Source of the DNA: Muribaculaceae bacterium
Lineage (GTDB): Bacteria > Bacteroidota > Bacteroidia > Bacteroidales > Muribaculaceae
Length of the DNA: 10,578 nucleotides
Direction of reading: 5' to 3'
Assembly (NCBI GenBank): GCA_017962285.1
Contig: JAGCVR010000165.1
Span: 1 to 10,578 of the forward strand
A program made the position numbers and the translations under genes. The notes below the pieces were generated by a model that was not told where the DNA came from, made no database searches, and saw only the letters and a program-made list of their open reading frames with translations. Of the stretch, positions 1 through 7,148 are shown in pieces (positions within the stretch are counted from its first letter, which is position 1; each line of letters begins with the position of its first letter).

Positions 1-2007
1 AACTCACCCCAAGGTGCCTGCCCAAAATGCAAAGGACTGGGATACGTGAACCTTATCGACAAGGACAAAATCATTCCCAATGATGAAATTTCCATTAAAG
101 ACGGGGCTATCCTGCCACTTGGGAAATACAAGAACTCTCTGGTGTTCTGGCAAATATCCGCCATCTGCGAGAAATATGGCTGCACTCTCGACACGCCGAT
201 AAAAGACCTGCCGGAAGAGGCTGTGGACGAAATAATGAACGGCACGGAAGAACGCCTCAACATCAAGACCGAGACAATGAGTACCATGAACTATTTCCTC
301 ACATTCGACGGCCTTGTGAAATACATTGAAATGCAGCAGAGCGATGACGCGAGCAGTTCGGCGCAGAAATGGGCGGGACAGTTCTTCTCGCGCACCACCT
401 GCCCTGAATGTGGCGGGACAAGGCTCAACCGCGAAGCGCTCCATTTCCGCCTGAACGGCAAGAACATTGCCGAACTGGCACAGATGGACATCTCGGACCT
501 GCGCGAGTGGATTGCCGACCTGCACAATCACATCACCGACAAGCAGTGGGCAATCGCACAGGAAATAGTCAAGGAAATAGACAGCCGGTTGAAGTTTATG
601 CTCGACGTGGGGCTCGACTATGTTTCGCTCAATCGCAACTCAAGCTCTCTTTCGGGAGGAGAAAGCCAGCGCATACGCCTTGCCACTCAGATAGGTTCCC
701 AGCTGGTGAACGTGCTTTACATACTCGACGAACCATCCATAGGACTTCATCAGCGCGACAACCAGCGTCTCATCAATTCCTTGAAGCAGCTGCGCGACGA
801 AGGTAACACCGTGATCGTGGTGGAACACGACAAGGAAATGATGCTTCAGGCCGACTATGTGGTGGATATAGGACCGCTCGCCGGACGCAAGGGCGGCAAT
901 GTTACATTTGCCGGAACCCCGAAACAGATGCTCAAGGCACAAACTCTCACGGCTCAATACCTGAATGGAGAGAAAGAGATTGCTGTGCCGAAAGAACGCC
1001 GCCGGGGCAAGGGCAAAAAAATCACACTTACAGGATGCCGCGGAAACAACCTCAAGAATGTAACTGTGGATTTCCCCCTCGGCAAACTCATTTGCGTTAC
1101 AGGAGTTTCAGGCAGCGGCAAGTCATCGCTCATTAATGCCACGTTGCAACCCATATTGAGTCAGAAACTCTACAGGTCTCACACCGAGCCTCTCAGCTAC
1201 GACAGCGTGGAAGGACTTAATCTGATCGACAAAGTGGTAACCGTGGACCAGTCGCCACTGGGACGCACACCGCGCTCAAACGCGGCTACATATACCGGCG
1301 TGTTCACCGATATCCGCAATCTGTTCGTGGGAATGCCCGAAGCCCAGATTCGCGGCTACAAGTCGGGGCGGTTCTCGTTCAACACCTCCGGCGGCAGATG
1401 CGAAGTGTGCAAAGGCAACGGCTACAAGACTGTGGAGATGAATTTCCTGCCCGACGTGCTCGTCCCATGCGAGGAATGTGGCGGAAAACGATATAACCGC
1501 GAAACGCTGGAAGTTAAGTTCAAGGGAAAATCCATTGCCGATGTCCTGGACATGACCATAAATCAAGCCGTGGAATTCTTCGAAGCAGTGCCAACCATCC
1601 TCCACAAAATAAAAGTATTGCAGGATGTTGGGCTTGGATACATCAAACTCGGTCAGCCATCCAGCACTCTTTCCGGAGGCGAAAGCCAGCGTGTGAAACT
1701 GGCAACCGAGCTGTCGAAGAAGGATACCGGCAAAACAGTCTATATTCTCGACGAGCCCACCACAGGACTGCACTTTGCCGACATTCAGGTCCTGCTCGAC
1801 GTGCTGAACCGCCTCGTGGACAAAGGCAACACAGTGATTGTGATTGAGCACAATCTGGATGTGATTAAGTGTGCCGACCACATTATTGACATGGGACCCG
1901 AAGGAGGACAACGCGGAGGGCAAATCGTCGCCACCGGCACCCCCGAAGAAGTAGCCCAGAACCCCCACTCCATCACCGGCACCTACCTCGCGAAGGAACT
2001 CAGATAA
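1..2007 (+). CDS. uvrA: UvrA excinuclease ABC subunit A, 5'-truncated by the window edge
   Basis: This is the DNA-damage sensor ATPase of nucleotide excision repair, which works as a dimer with UvrB. The reading frame is open from base 1 and gives 668 residues, about two thirds of a typical UvrA of roughly 940. The missing part holds the first Walker A and the first CxxC of zinc module 1. In fragment numbering, the visible parts are CPKC (7-10, the second half of zinc module 1), a second CxxC (134-137), ABC signature LSGGESQ (217), Walker B ILDEP (near 241), the second Walker A GVSGSGKSS (368-376), a complete C4 zinc module (C467, C470, C490, C493), a second LSGGESQ (557) and a second Walker B ILDEP (582). 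All visible motifs are intact. The in-frame GTG at 46 is internal, because homologous sequence continues to the window edge. The gene ends in TAA and converges on pgk. Identification is essentially certain. Bacteroidales can carry several UvrA paralogues, and I cannot tell which this is. Confidence 0.97.
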   Translation, partial: NSPQGACPKCKGLGYVNLIDKDKIIPNDEISIKDGAILPLGKYKNSLVFWQISAICEKYGCTLDTPIKDLPEEAVDEIMNGTEERLNIKTETMSTMNYFLTFDGLVKYIEMQQSDDASSSAQKWAGQFFSRTTCPECGGTRLNREALHFRLNGKNIAELAQMDISDLREWIADLHNHITDKQWAIAQEIVKEIDSRLKFMLDVGLDYVSLNRNSSSLSGGESQRIRLATQIGSQLVNVLYILDEPSIGLHQRDNQRLINSLKQLRDEGNTVIVVEHDKEMMLQADYVVDIGPLAGRKGGNVTFAGTPKQMLKAQTLTAQYLNGEKEIAVPKERRRGKGKKITLTGCRGNNLKNVTVDFPLGKLICVTGVSGSGKSSLINATLQPILSQKLYRSHTEPLSYDSVEGLNLIDKVVTVDQSPLGRTPRSNAATYTGVFTDIRNLFVGMPEAQIRGYKSGRFSFNTSGGRCEVCKGNGYKTVEMNFLPDVLVPCEECGGKRYNRETLEVKFKGKSIADVLDMTINQAVEFFEAVPTILHKIKVLQDVGLGYIKLGQPSSTLSGGESQRVKLATELSKKDTGKTVYILDEPTTGLHFADIQVLLDVLNRLVDKGNTVIVIEHNLDVIKCADHIIDMGPEGGQRGGQIVATGTPEEVAQNPHSITGTYLAKELR

Positions 2008-2028
2008 CCAACGGATAAGATCTAAAGA

Positions 2029-2059
2029 AAGAGGAGAAACCCTATAAGTTTCCCCTCTC
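2029..2059. terminator. Dyad between convergent uvrA and pgk, possible bidirectional terminator
   Basis: Arms at 2029-2040 and 2048-2059 flank a 7-base loop. Read on the minus strand, all 12 positions can pair if two G-U wobbles are allowed. On the plus strand there are two A-C mismatches. A further 6-base pair of arms (TAAGAT/ATCTTA) lies outside it. It sits 21 bases after the uvrA stop and 25 bases beyond the pgk stop, as expected for a shared terminator of convergent genes. The flanks are A/T-rich but lack a long clean T run, so intrinsic termination is inferred. Confidence 0.6.
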
Positions 2060-2084
2060 CTATTATCTTAACTTCTCAGCGTGA

Positions 2085-3359
2085 TTATTCGCCCTTGATT
2101 GCGGCTACGCCGGGAAGAACTTTGCCTTCGATGGCTTCGAGAAGTGCGCCACCGCCGGTGGAGATGTACGACACCTTGTCTTCGAGACCGAACTTGTGAA
2201 CACAAGCCACAGAGTCGCCACCACCGATGAGAGAGAATGCGCCTTCGGCGGTTGCCTTGGCGACAGCCTCACCCACGGCACGTGAACCGGCAGTAAACTC
2301 ATCGCACTCGAAGCATCCGGCAGGACCATTCCAAAGGATTGTCTTGGCGCCTTCTATTGCCTTAGCGAATTTCTCACGGCTTTCGGGACCTGCATCAAGG
2401 CCATCCCAGCCCTTTTCGATAGCGTTGGACGGGAACACTTTGATTTCTGCGCCCGGTTTCACCGAGAACGAAGCGAAGTCGTAGCCGGTGCAGCAAACCG
2501 AATCAGTTGCGAGAACGAGTTCCACACCGTTTTTCTTTGCGAGTTCTTCCACGCCCAGAGCCACATCGAGCTTGTCGAGTTCCACGATTGATTCACCGAT
2601 TTCGCCACCGTGAGCCTTTGCAAATGTATAGGTCATACCACCGCAGAGAATGAGGCGGTCAACCTTGCCGAGCAGGTTCTCGATGATTCCGATCTTCGAC
2701 GATACCTTGGAGCCACCCATGATAGCCACGAACGGGCGCTGAATATTGTTGAGTACATTGTCAACTGCAGTAAGTTCCTTTTCCATGAGGAGACCCACCA
2801 TCTTGTCGTCGGCGCCGAAAAAGTCAGCTACCACAGCGGTGGATGCGTGACGGCGGTGAGCCGTTCCGAATGCGTCGTTCACATAGCAGTCGCCATAGCT
2901 TGCAAGAATTTTAGCAAATTCCTTCTGGCGAGCCTTCATTTCTTTCTTTGCGGCGTCGTAGGCAGGATCTTCCTTGTCGATTCCCACGGGCTTACCTTCC
3001 TCTTCGGGATAGAAACGGAGGTTTTCGAGCAGAAGCGCTTCACCCGGCTTCAATTCGGCTGCCATATCAGCTGCATTTGCGCAGTCGGGAGCGAATTTCA
3101 CGGGAACTCCCAGAGCCTTAGCCACGGGGTCAACGATTTGACCGAGGGAAAGTTTCGGATTAACTTTGCCTTTGGGTTTTCCCATGTGTGACATGATGAT
3201 AAGACTGCCGCCATCGGCGAGAATCTTCTTAAGTGTGGGGAGAGCACCGCGGAGACGGGTATCGTCGGTGATTTGTCCTTTCTCGTTCAGGGGAACATTG
3301 AAGTCAACACGAACCAATGCTTTTTTCCCTGCAAAATTGTAATCTTTTACGTTTGCCAT
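2085..3359 (-). CDS. pgk: Phosphoglycerate kinase
   Basis: This cytosolic glycolytic enzyme transfers phosphate between 1,3-bisphosphoglycerate and ADP, giving 3-phosphoglycerate and ATP. The 424-residue product is full length and has every hallmark: RVDFNVP (17-23, substrate-binding D and N), the R35 region (DDTRLRG), SHMGKPKG (57-64), ENLRFYPEE (R115), [12 protein letters not shown] (162-173), [10 protein letters not shown] (K218, phosphate/nucleotide binding), GGGDSV (379-384) and STGGGALLE (400-408). A charged insertion at about 121-149, after the FYPEE motif, makes it somewhat longer than the E. coli enzyme of about 387 residues; I recall similar insertions in Bacteroidetes but cannot check. 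The ATG at 3357-3359 fits the family N-terminus. No Shine-Dalgarno is seen and the leader is A-rich. The gene lies 80 bases downstream of prfA on the same strand and has its own promoter in that gap, so it can be expressed independently of prfA. Confidence 0.98.
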   Translation of the reverse strand: MANVKDYNFAGKKALVRVDFNVPLNEKGQITDDTRLRGALPTLKKILADGGSLIIMSHMGKPKGKVNPKLSLGQIVDPVAKALGVPVKFAPDCANAADMAAELKPGEALLLENLRFYPEEEGKPVGIDKEDPAYDAAKKEMKARQKEFAKILASYGDCYVNDAFGTAHRRHASTAVVADFFGADDKMVGLLMEKELTAVDNVLNNIQRPFVAIMGGSKVSSKIGIIENLLGKVDRLILCGGMTYTFAKAHGGEIGESIVELDKLDVALGVEELAKKNGVELVLATDSVCCTGYDFASFSVKPGAEIKVFPSNAIEKGWDGLDAGPESREKFAKAIEGAKTILWNGPAGCFECDEFTAGSRAVGEAVAKATAEGAFSLIGGGDSVACVHKFGLEDKVSYISTGGGALLEAIEGKVLPGVAAIKGE

Positions 3360-3399
3360 GATTTTATTTTTAATACTTTTATTTAGTTAATTCCTTTGC

Positions 3400-3433
3400 G
3401 CAAAATTAATGAAAAACTAAGACATAAGCAACT
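3400..3433 (-). promoter_or_regulatory. Promoter of pgk (Bacteroidetes type)
   Basis: On the minus strand, TAATTTTGC (3400-3408) matches the Bacteroidetes -7 consensus TAnnTTTG. It is preceded by AGTTGC (3428-3433), a fair -33 element, with 19 bases between. It lies wholly in the gap between the prfA stop and the pgk start, giving a leader of roughly 35-40 nt. Confidence 0.75.
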
Positions 3434-3439
3434 ATTTGT

Positions 3440-4549
3440 TTAGAGTTCAGCCTCACGAAGTTTCTCGGCGTTTTCCGCCACTATAAGATGGTCGATACAG
3501 TCCTGAATGTCACCATCCATGAAAGCCGGCAGGTTATAGATGGTGTAGCCTATCCGGTGGTCGGTGATGCGCCCCTGCGGATAGTTGTAGGTGCGTATTT
3601 TCGACGAGCGGTCACCGGTCGATACCAGTGTTTTGCGTCGCGAAGCTATGTCATCCATATATTTCTGATGCTCACGGTCGTAGATGAATGTACGCAGACG
3701 CGCCAGAGCTCGCTCTTTGTTCTTTGGCTGGTCGCGTGTCTCGGTACATTCGATGAGGATTTCCTGCTGCTCGCCGGTTACCGGGTTAAGCCACATGTAG
3801 CGAAGCCGCACGCCTGAGTTAACCTTGTTCACATTCTGACCTCCGGCACCACTGCTGCGGAAATAGTCCCACTTGATTTCGCCCTCGTTGATTTCCACGT
3901 CAAAAGGCTCGGCTTCGGGGAGCACCGCCACCGAGGCGGCAGACGTATGCACCCTGCCTTGCGTCTCCGTCACCGGCACACGCTGCACACGATGCACCCC
4001 CGACTCATATTTCAGCGTGCCATAGACGTCTGTTCCCGTCACGCTGAACACTATTTCCTTATATCCGCCCGAAGAGCCTTCGCTTGCGCTCGACACCTCT
4101 ATCTTCCAGCCTTTCGATTCGCAATAGCGTGTGTACATACGCGCCAGGTCGCCCGCAAAAATCGCCGCCTCGTCGCCGCCAGTTCCGCCACGAATCTCGA
4201 GGACCACATTTTTCGAGTCCTCGGGGTCTTCGGGGATAAGAAGCAGTTTTATTTCTTCTTCCAATTTGGGAAGCTGTTCGGAGTTTGCAGCGATTTCTTC
4301 GCGTGCCATGGCACGCAGATCCTCGTCAGTCTCGGCATCCAGCAAAGCTTTTGCTTCCTCAATGTCGCGCACCAGTTTCTTATACTTGTGAGTGGCATTA
4401 AGAAGAGTCTCAAGGCTTTTATATTCTTTACTGAGTTTCACATAATGTTTTTGGTCGGCAATCACCGAAGGGTCGGTAATCAGCGTGCCGATTTCCTCGA
4501 ACCGCGTGTCAAGACCATCTAAACGTTGCAGTAGTGTATCGTTTGCCAT
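3440..4549 (-). CDS. prfA: Peptide chain release factor 1 (RF1)
   Basis: RF1 reads UAA and UAG stop codons in the ribosomal A site and triggers release of the finished protein. The 369-residue product has an N-terminal helical domain (about 1-115), then GGTGGDEAA (121-129), the stop-codon-recognition segment RVPVTETQGRVHTS with the PxT tripeptide (192-194), and the catalytic SSGAGGQ (GGQ at 236-238). PxT, rather than the SPF of RF2, assigns it to RF1. There is a slightly expanded loop after NSGVRLRY (MWLNPVTGEQQ) compared with E. coli. The GGQ glutamine would be N5-methylated if a PrmC is present, which is not seen here. The ATG at 4547-4549 is supported by a well-placed promoter just upstream. 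The gene ends in TAA 80 bases before pgk. Confidence 0.98.
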   Translation of the reverse strand: MANDTLLQRLDGLDTRFEEIGTLITDPSVIADQKHYVKLSKEYKSLETLLNATHKYKKLVRDIEEAKALLDAETDEDLRAMAREEIAANSEQLPKLEEEIKLLLIPEDPEDSKNVVLEIRGGTGGDEAAIFAGDLARMYTRYCESKGWKIEVSSASEGSSGGYKEIVFSVTGTDVYGTLKYESGVHRVQRVPVTETQGRVHTSAASVAVLPEAEPFDVEINEGEIKWDYFRSSGAGGQNVNKVNSGVRLRYMWLNPVTGEQQEILIECTETRDQPKNKERALARLRTFIYDREHQKYMDDIASRRKTLVSTGDRSSKIRTYNYPQGRITDHRIGYTIYNLPAFMDGDIQDCIDHLIVAENAEKLREAEL

Positions 4550-4568
4550 AAAAATGTTTTTTGGGAAT

Positions 4569-4601
4569 GCAAAGTTACGAATAAGCGAGCGCAGAACAAA
4601 A
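4569..4601 (-). promoter_or_regulatory. Promoter of prfA (Bacteroidetes type), lying mostly within a repeat
   Basis: On the minus strand the -33 element TTTTG (4597-4601) and the -7 box TAACTTTGC (4569-4577) are separated by exactly 19 bases, a close match to the sigma-ABfr consensus. It lies 20 bases upstream of the prfA ATG, so the leader would be short, roughly 10-15 nt. The -33 element, the spacer and the first four bases of the -7 box belong to tandem repeat copy 1; the rest of the -7 box is unique sequence. Confidence 0.8.
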
Positions 4602-4818
4602 TGAATTCATTCATTTTTTATGCCGAGCGACAGTAACTTCGGCGAAGCCAACGTTACGAATAAGCAAGTGAAATGAAAAGAAAAACTCATTTTTGTTTTC
4701 ATTGCCGAGGGGAGTAACTTCGGTGGAGCGAAGCGAAGCCAACGTTACGAATAAGCGAGCGCAGAACAAAATGAATTCATTGATTTTTTATGCCGAGCGA
4801 CAGTAACTTCGGCGAAGC
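4574..4818. repeat. Three-copy tandem repeat in the spacer upstream of prfA
   Basis: Units begin with GTTACGAATAAGC at 4574, 4653 and 4744, so the spacing is 79 and 91 bases. Copies 1 and 3 are identical over 75 bases (4574-4648 and 4744-4818) except C4612 versus G4782. The middle copy keeps the two ends (GTTACGAATAAGC at the left, AGTAACTTCGG and GAAGCCAAC at the right) but has a different core and a longer GGAGCGAAGC stretch. Each unit contains an A/T-rich dyad (AAAATGA/TCATTTT in copy 1), a GCCGA/TCGGC pair and CTTCGGCGAAG. There is no transposase and no CRISPR-like spacing. It may be a small dispersed intergenic element, which cannot be tested from one window. Confidence 0.85.
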
Positions 4819-5066
4819 GACCTAAGTGGGGTGATGATGGCATCCACAAAAATCTTCGTCGATAGATGAAGAATACCATATTGCAGTGTTGAAGTTCATC
4901 TTCGATGCACTTCCATCTACACATTCTGTACACCAAGCTTCGCACCCCCTCTGGGTGCTCGCATGGTGCTTCTAATTGAAGTCGGGTCTTCCGACCCGTC
5001 CGACATCTTCGAAGTCTTTTTTAGCAACAATCCCAGAGGCGAAGCAGGGAAAATGAGATGCTATTC
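4819..5066. other. Hairpin-rich intergenic stretch without a credible gene
   Basis: This is the remainder of the 604-base gap between prfA and the next gene. I see no supported coding sequence. It holds clear inverted repeats: GCACCC/GGGTGC (4942-4947 and 4953-4958, 5-base loop) and CGGGTC/GACCCG (4983-4988 and 4993-4998, 4-base loop). The latter lies inside a wider GTCGG...CCGAC pairing and is followed by CTTCGAAG and a run of six T (5017-5022) on the plus strand. A looser TCTTC/GAAGA dyad lies near 4853-4873. It could be a remnant of a repeat element or an unrecognised small RNA. Confidence 0.55.
4983..5022 (+). terminator. Terminator-like hairpin and T run with no gene upstream
   Basis: The perfect 6-bp stem CGGGTC/GACCCG (loop TTCC) is followed by the self-complementary CTTCGAAG and then six T. 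The order stem then T run fits intrinsic termination on the plus strand, yet no plus-strand gene precedes it after uvrA. The T run begins 18 bases after the strong stem, which is too far for a classic terminator unless the weaker CTTCGAAG fold takes part. Confidence 0.35.
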
Positions 5067-5098
5067 TTGAATATCCCAACATTTTGAACTATATTTGC
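5067..5098 (+). promoter_or_regulatory. Promoter of the MBL-fold gene
   Basis: The -7 box TATATTTGC (5090-5098) is a full match to TAnnTTTG and is preceded by TTG (5067-5069) with 20 bases between. It would give a leader of about 45-50 nt before the ATG at 5154. It may also serve the following rhodanese gene. Confidence 0.75.
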
Positions 5099-5153
5099 AT
5101 AATACAAGCACTGAAGAAAAACATTCGACATTAATGGCAAAAATCTCAAAATA

Positions 5154-5903
5154 ATGAAAATTATAATCACATTCCTTATGACTATTTTATGTCTGGTCAC
5201 AACCTGCGCGAAACAAAACACCAGGGACTCCTTCGAGGTGGATGAATTCAAGACCAAGAGCGGAAAAACTGTTAAGTTCCATGCGCTTACTCATGCAAGC
5301 ATCCGCATAGAATTCGATGGCATGGAAATTGAAATTGACCCTGTGTCAAAATTGGGCGACAAAGTAATTGACTATTCTTCCATGCCCAAAGCCGACTATC
5401 TCTTTGTAACTCATGAGCACTTCGACCACTTCGACAAGGATGCCATAAGGTTCCTGACCCATGAGAAAACACGCTTCATCACCAACGAGCGCTGCGCCGG
5501 AATGTATGGATCCGGTGAAATCATGAAAAATGGCGACAAGATGAAGATAGCGGAAGATTTCACCGTTGAAGCGGTTCCTGCATACAACATCACTGAAGGG
5601 CACCTTCAATTTCACCCGAAAGGACGTGACAATGGATTTATCCTTACCCTTGATGGTCTGAGAATATACATTGCGGGAGATACCGAAGACATTCCGGAGA
5701 TGGCAGACATCAAGGATATCGACATCGCATTTCTCCCCTGCAACCAGCCTTACACGATGACCACAGAACAACTCGTAAAGGCGGCAAAAACCGTGAGACC
5801 TAAAGTACTTTTCCCATACCACTACGGCCAGACAGACTTAAGCGACATTCCCGCACTACTTCAAACCGACGGCGTTGACGTGAGAATCAGGCACTATGAA
5901 TAA
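5154..5903 (+). CDS. Exported metallo-beta-lactamase-fold hydrolase (UlaG-like)
   Basis: This 249-residue protein has an N-terminal hydrophobic signal (about 3-17) ending in LVTTC. C18 might be a lipidation site, but Thr at -1 is not a standard lipobox residue, so it is either a lipoprotein or a Sec-exported periplasmic protein. The metal-binding signature THEHFDHFD gives H87, H89, D91 and H92. AGDTED supplies D176 and PYHYGQ supplies H223, so a two-metal site looks intact. The order and spacing resemble the UlaG/UPF0173-like branch of the superfamily rather than class B beta-lactamases or glyoxalase II. The VPAYN (141-145) and FHPKGRDNGF (153-162) segments seem typical of a subfamily usually annotated only as MBL-fold hydrolase. 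The substrate is unknown. The ATG fits the signal peptide and the upstream promoter. A rhodanese-fusion gene follows after 72 bases on the same strand and may be cotranscribed. Confidence 0.88.
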   Translation: MKIIITFLMTILCLVTTCAKQNTRDSFEVDEFKTKSGKTVKFHALTHASIRIEFDGMEIEIDPVSKLGDKVIDYSSMPKADYLFVTHEHFDHFDKDAIRFLTHEKTRFITNERCAGMYGSGEIMKNGDKMKIAEDFTVEAVPAYNITEGHLQFHPKGRDNGFILTLDGLRIYIAGDTEDIPEMADIKDIDIAFLPCNQPYTMTTEQLVKAAKTVRPKVLFPYHYGQTDLSDIPALLQTDGVDVRIRHYE

Positions 5904-5975
5904 TGTCTTGATTATCTTTTCATTTTGTTATAAAAACCTCTACTAATCACTATCATTTATCAACTTACACGCGTT

Positions 5976-7100
5976 ATGAATAAATTCCTGCTTATTGTAG
6001 TTGCCCTGATTGCCGTCTCGTCGATATGGGCTTATTGCAGCGGTATGAAAAAATATCTTTTTCCCTTGGTCGATTGCGATGAATTTGCACGGCTTATCGA
6101 CGATGCCGACCGTGTGGCGCTGCTTGATGTGCGCACTCAGGAAGAATACTCGCAGGGACACATTGCCGGCGCCGTTCTCGCCGATGTGAACAAGGATGAT
6201 TTCTTGAAGAATGTGGCAGAAATGATACCCGAAGAACTGCCCATAGCAGTGTATTGCCGCAGTGGCCGCCGTAGTGCGAATGCCGCCACCGCATTGGAAA
6301 AGGAAGGCTACAAGGTAACGAACCTCAGCGGCGGTATTCTGGCATGGCAGAAAGCCGGACTGCCCATGCAAACCACACAGTCAGGAGAGTATATTCATGA
6401 AAGCACCGTAAACATTGATGTCAATGGAGAACCGACCGCACTTAAAGTGATAAGAATAAATGCCCGGAAAACACAATTCAATCTTAGGATGTTCAGCCGT
6501 CCATCTATCACCAATCCGCAGAATCTGCTTGCCATTGAAGCGGCTTTCACCGGGAAACTGATTGAAGACGATAGCCATTTCACCCCTATGAATATCTGTG
6601 GCGACTATGTCATCGACGGCAAGCGATACGACGGCTATGAGGAGACCACAACCACAACCGGATGCCTTGCCATTAGCGGTACCGGAGCGAAAGTGTGCAG
6701 GGTGAATGAAGAGTTAATAACGGAAACCATGCAGGCTGGTGGCACATTGTTCCAGCAGATATTGCTTGTGGAGAATGGCAGGGACTGCTATGTGGACCGC
6801 CAGCCCAAAAAGAGAACCGATGTGGAGTTTTATCGCTCTGTGGTGCAAATGAGCGACGGTGAAATCTGCATTGTTCAGTCGGCAGATGAGATTGACCTCA
6901 CACGGTTCATAGCCGCCTTATGCGCACTTGGTGCACAAAGCGCAATCTACCTGGACATGGGTGCTGGATGGAATTATGGGTGGTATCGCACTGCGCCTGC
7001 CGATGAGCCAAAGCTCTTGTTCCCCGTGGCAAGGAAAACACGATATCAAACCAACTGGCTCGTTGTGCGACCAAAACCAATTTCAGAATTTGAACAATAA
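5976..7100 (+). CDS. Exported rhodanese and phosphodiester-glycosidase-like two-domain protein
   Basis: This 374-residue protein starts with a hydrophobic signal or anchor (about 4-19; C21 follows Tyr, so not a standard lipobox). Residues about 31-130 are a single rhodanese domain: LLDVRTQEEYSQGHIAGAV (49-67) and the active-site loop CRSGRRS with C94 (94-100), then LSGGILAWQKAGLP. Rhodaneses carry sulfur as a cysteine persulfide. Residues about 140-374 resemble the phosphodiester glycosidase (NAGPA, formerly DUF2233) fold: AIEAAFTGKL, NICGDYVIDGK, a late QQILLVENGR, then YRSVVQMSDGEICIV and LGAQSAIYLDMGAGWNYGWYR (319-338), where the family usually has LDGGGSS. The rhodanese call is firm. The C-terminal call rests on motif order and is tentative, so an activity should not be assumed. 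The ATG at 5976 is the natural start of the signal. I see no strong promoter in the 72-base gap upstream, which suggests cotranscription with the MBL gene. Confidence 0.82.
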   Translation: MNKFLLIVVALIAVSSIWAYCSGMKKYLFPLVDCDEFARLIDDADRVALLDVRTQEEYSQGHIAGAVLADVNKDDFLKNVAEMIPEELPIAVYCRSGRRSANAATALEKEGYKVTNLSGGILAWQKAGLPMQTTQSGEYIHESTVNIDVNGEPTALKVIRINARKTQFNLRMFSRPSITNPQNLLAIEAAFTGKLIEDDSHFTPMNICGDYVIDGKRYDGYEETTTTTGCLAISGTGAKVCRVNEELITETMQAGGTLFQQILLVENGRDCYVDRQPKKRTDVEFYRSVVQMSDGEICIVQSADEIDLTRFIAALCALGAQSAIYLDMGAGWNYGWYRTAPADEPKLLFPVARKTRYQTNWLVVRPKPISEFEQ

Positions 7101-7104
7101 TTAT

Positions 7105-7113
7105 TATCTTTGC
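7105..7113 (+). promoter_or_regulatory. -7 box of the rmlB operon promoter
   Basis: TATCTTTGC is a full match to the Bacteroidetes -7 consensus and begins 5 bases after the stop of the rhodanese gene. No good TTTG lies 19-21 bases upstream (the TTTG at 7089-7092 is too close, with 12 bases between), so the -33 element is weak. It marks the start of the sugar-nucleotide operon and rules out any translation start upstream of about 7118. Confidence 0.65.
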
Positions 7114-7148
7114 AAGTTAGTAACTATATAACCATAACCTTTAAGAAA

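Noticed and set aside
1..48. Alternative uvrA start at the GTG at 46
   Set aside because: Codons 1-15 upstream encode the conserved NSPQGACPKC zinc-module segment, so the gene continues beyond the left edge.
1276..1968. Long open frame (230 codons) antisense to uvrA
   Set aside because: It lies wholly opposite strongly conserved UvrA motifs, has no recognisable domain, and is explained by codon bias of the sense gene.
4574..4818. CRISPR array
   Set aside because: There are only three units, joined head to tail without unique spacers, the unit is too long (75-91 bases), and there are no cas genes.
4834..4869. Eleven-codon plus-strand micro-ORF starting ATGATG in the same spacer
   Set aside because: It has no promoter, ribosome site or downstream gene to act on, and its length is within chance expectation.
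4745..4945. Possible small protein of 66 residues on the minus strand in the prfA spacer
   Set aside because: It runs through repeat copy 3 and its right flank, ignores the repeat boundary and has no family signature. It may be a commonly mis-annotated repeat-derived frame.
4550..5153. Insertion sequence or integron remnant
   Set aside because: I found no transposase or integrase fragments, no terminal inverted repeats bounding the region and no target-site duplication.
5154..5903. Class B beta-lactamase (antibiotic resistance)
   Set aside because: The HxHxDH motif is shared by the whole superfamily; the remaining motifs fit UlaG/UPF0173-like hydrolases, and nothing indicates beta-lactam specificity.
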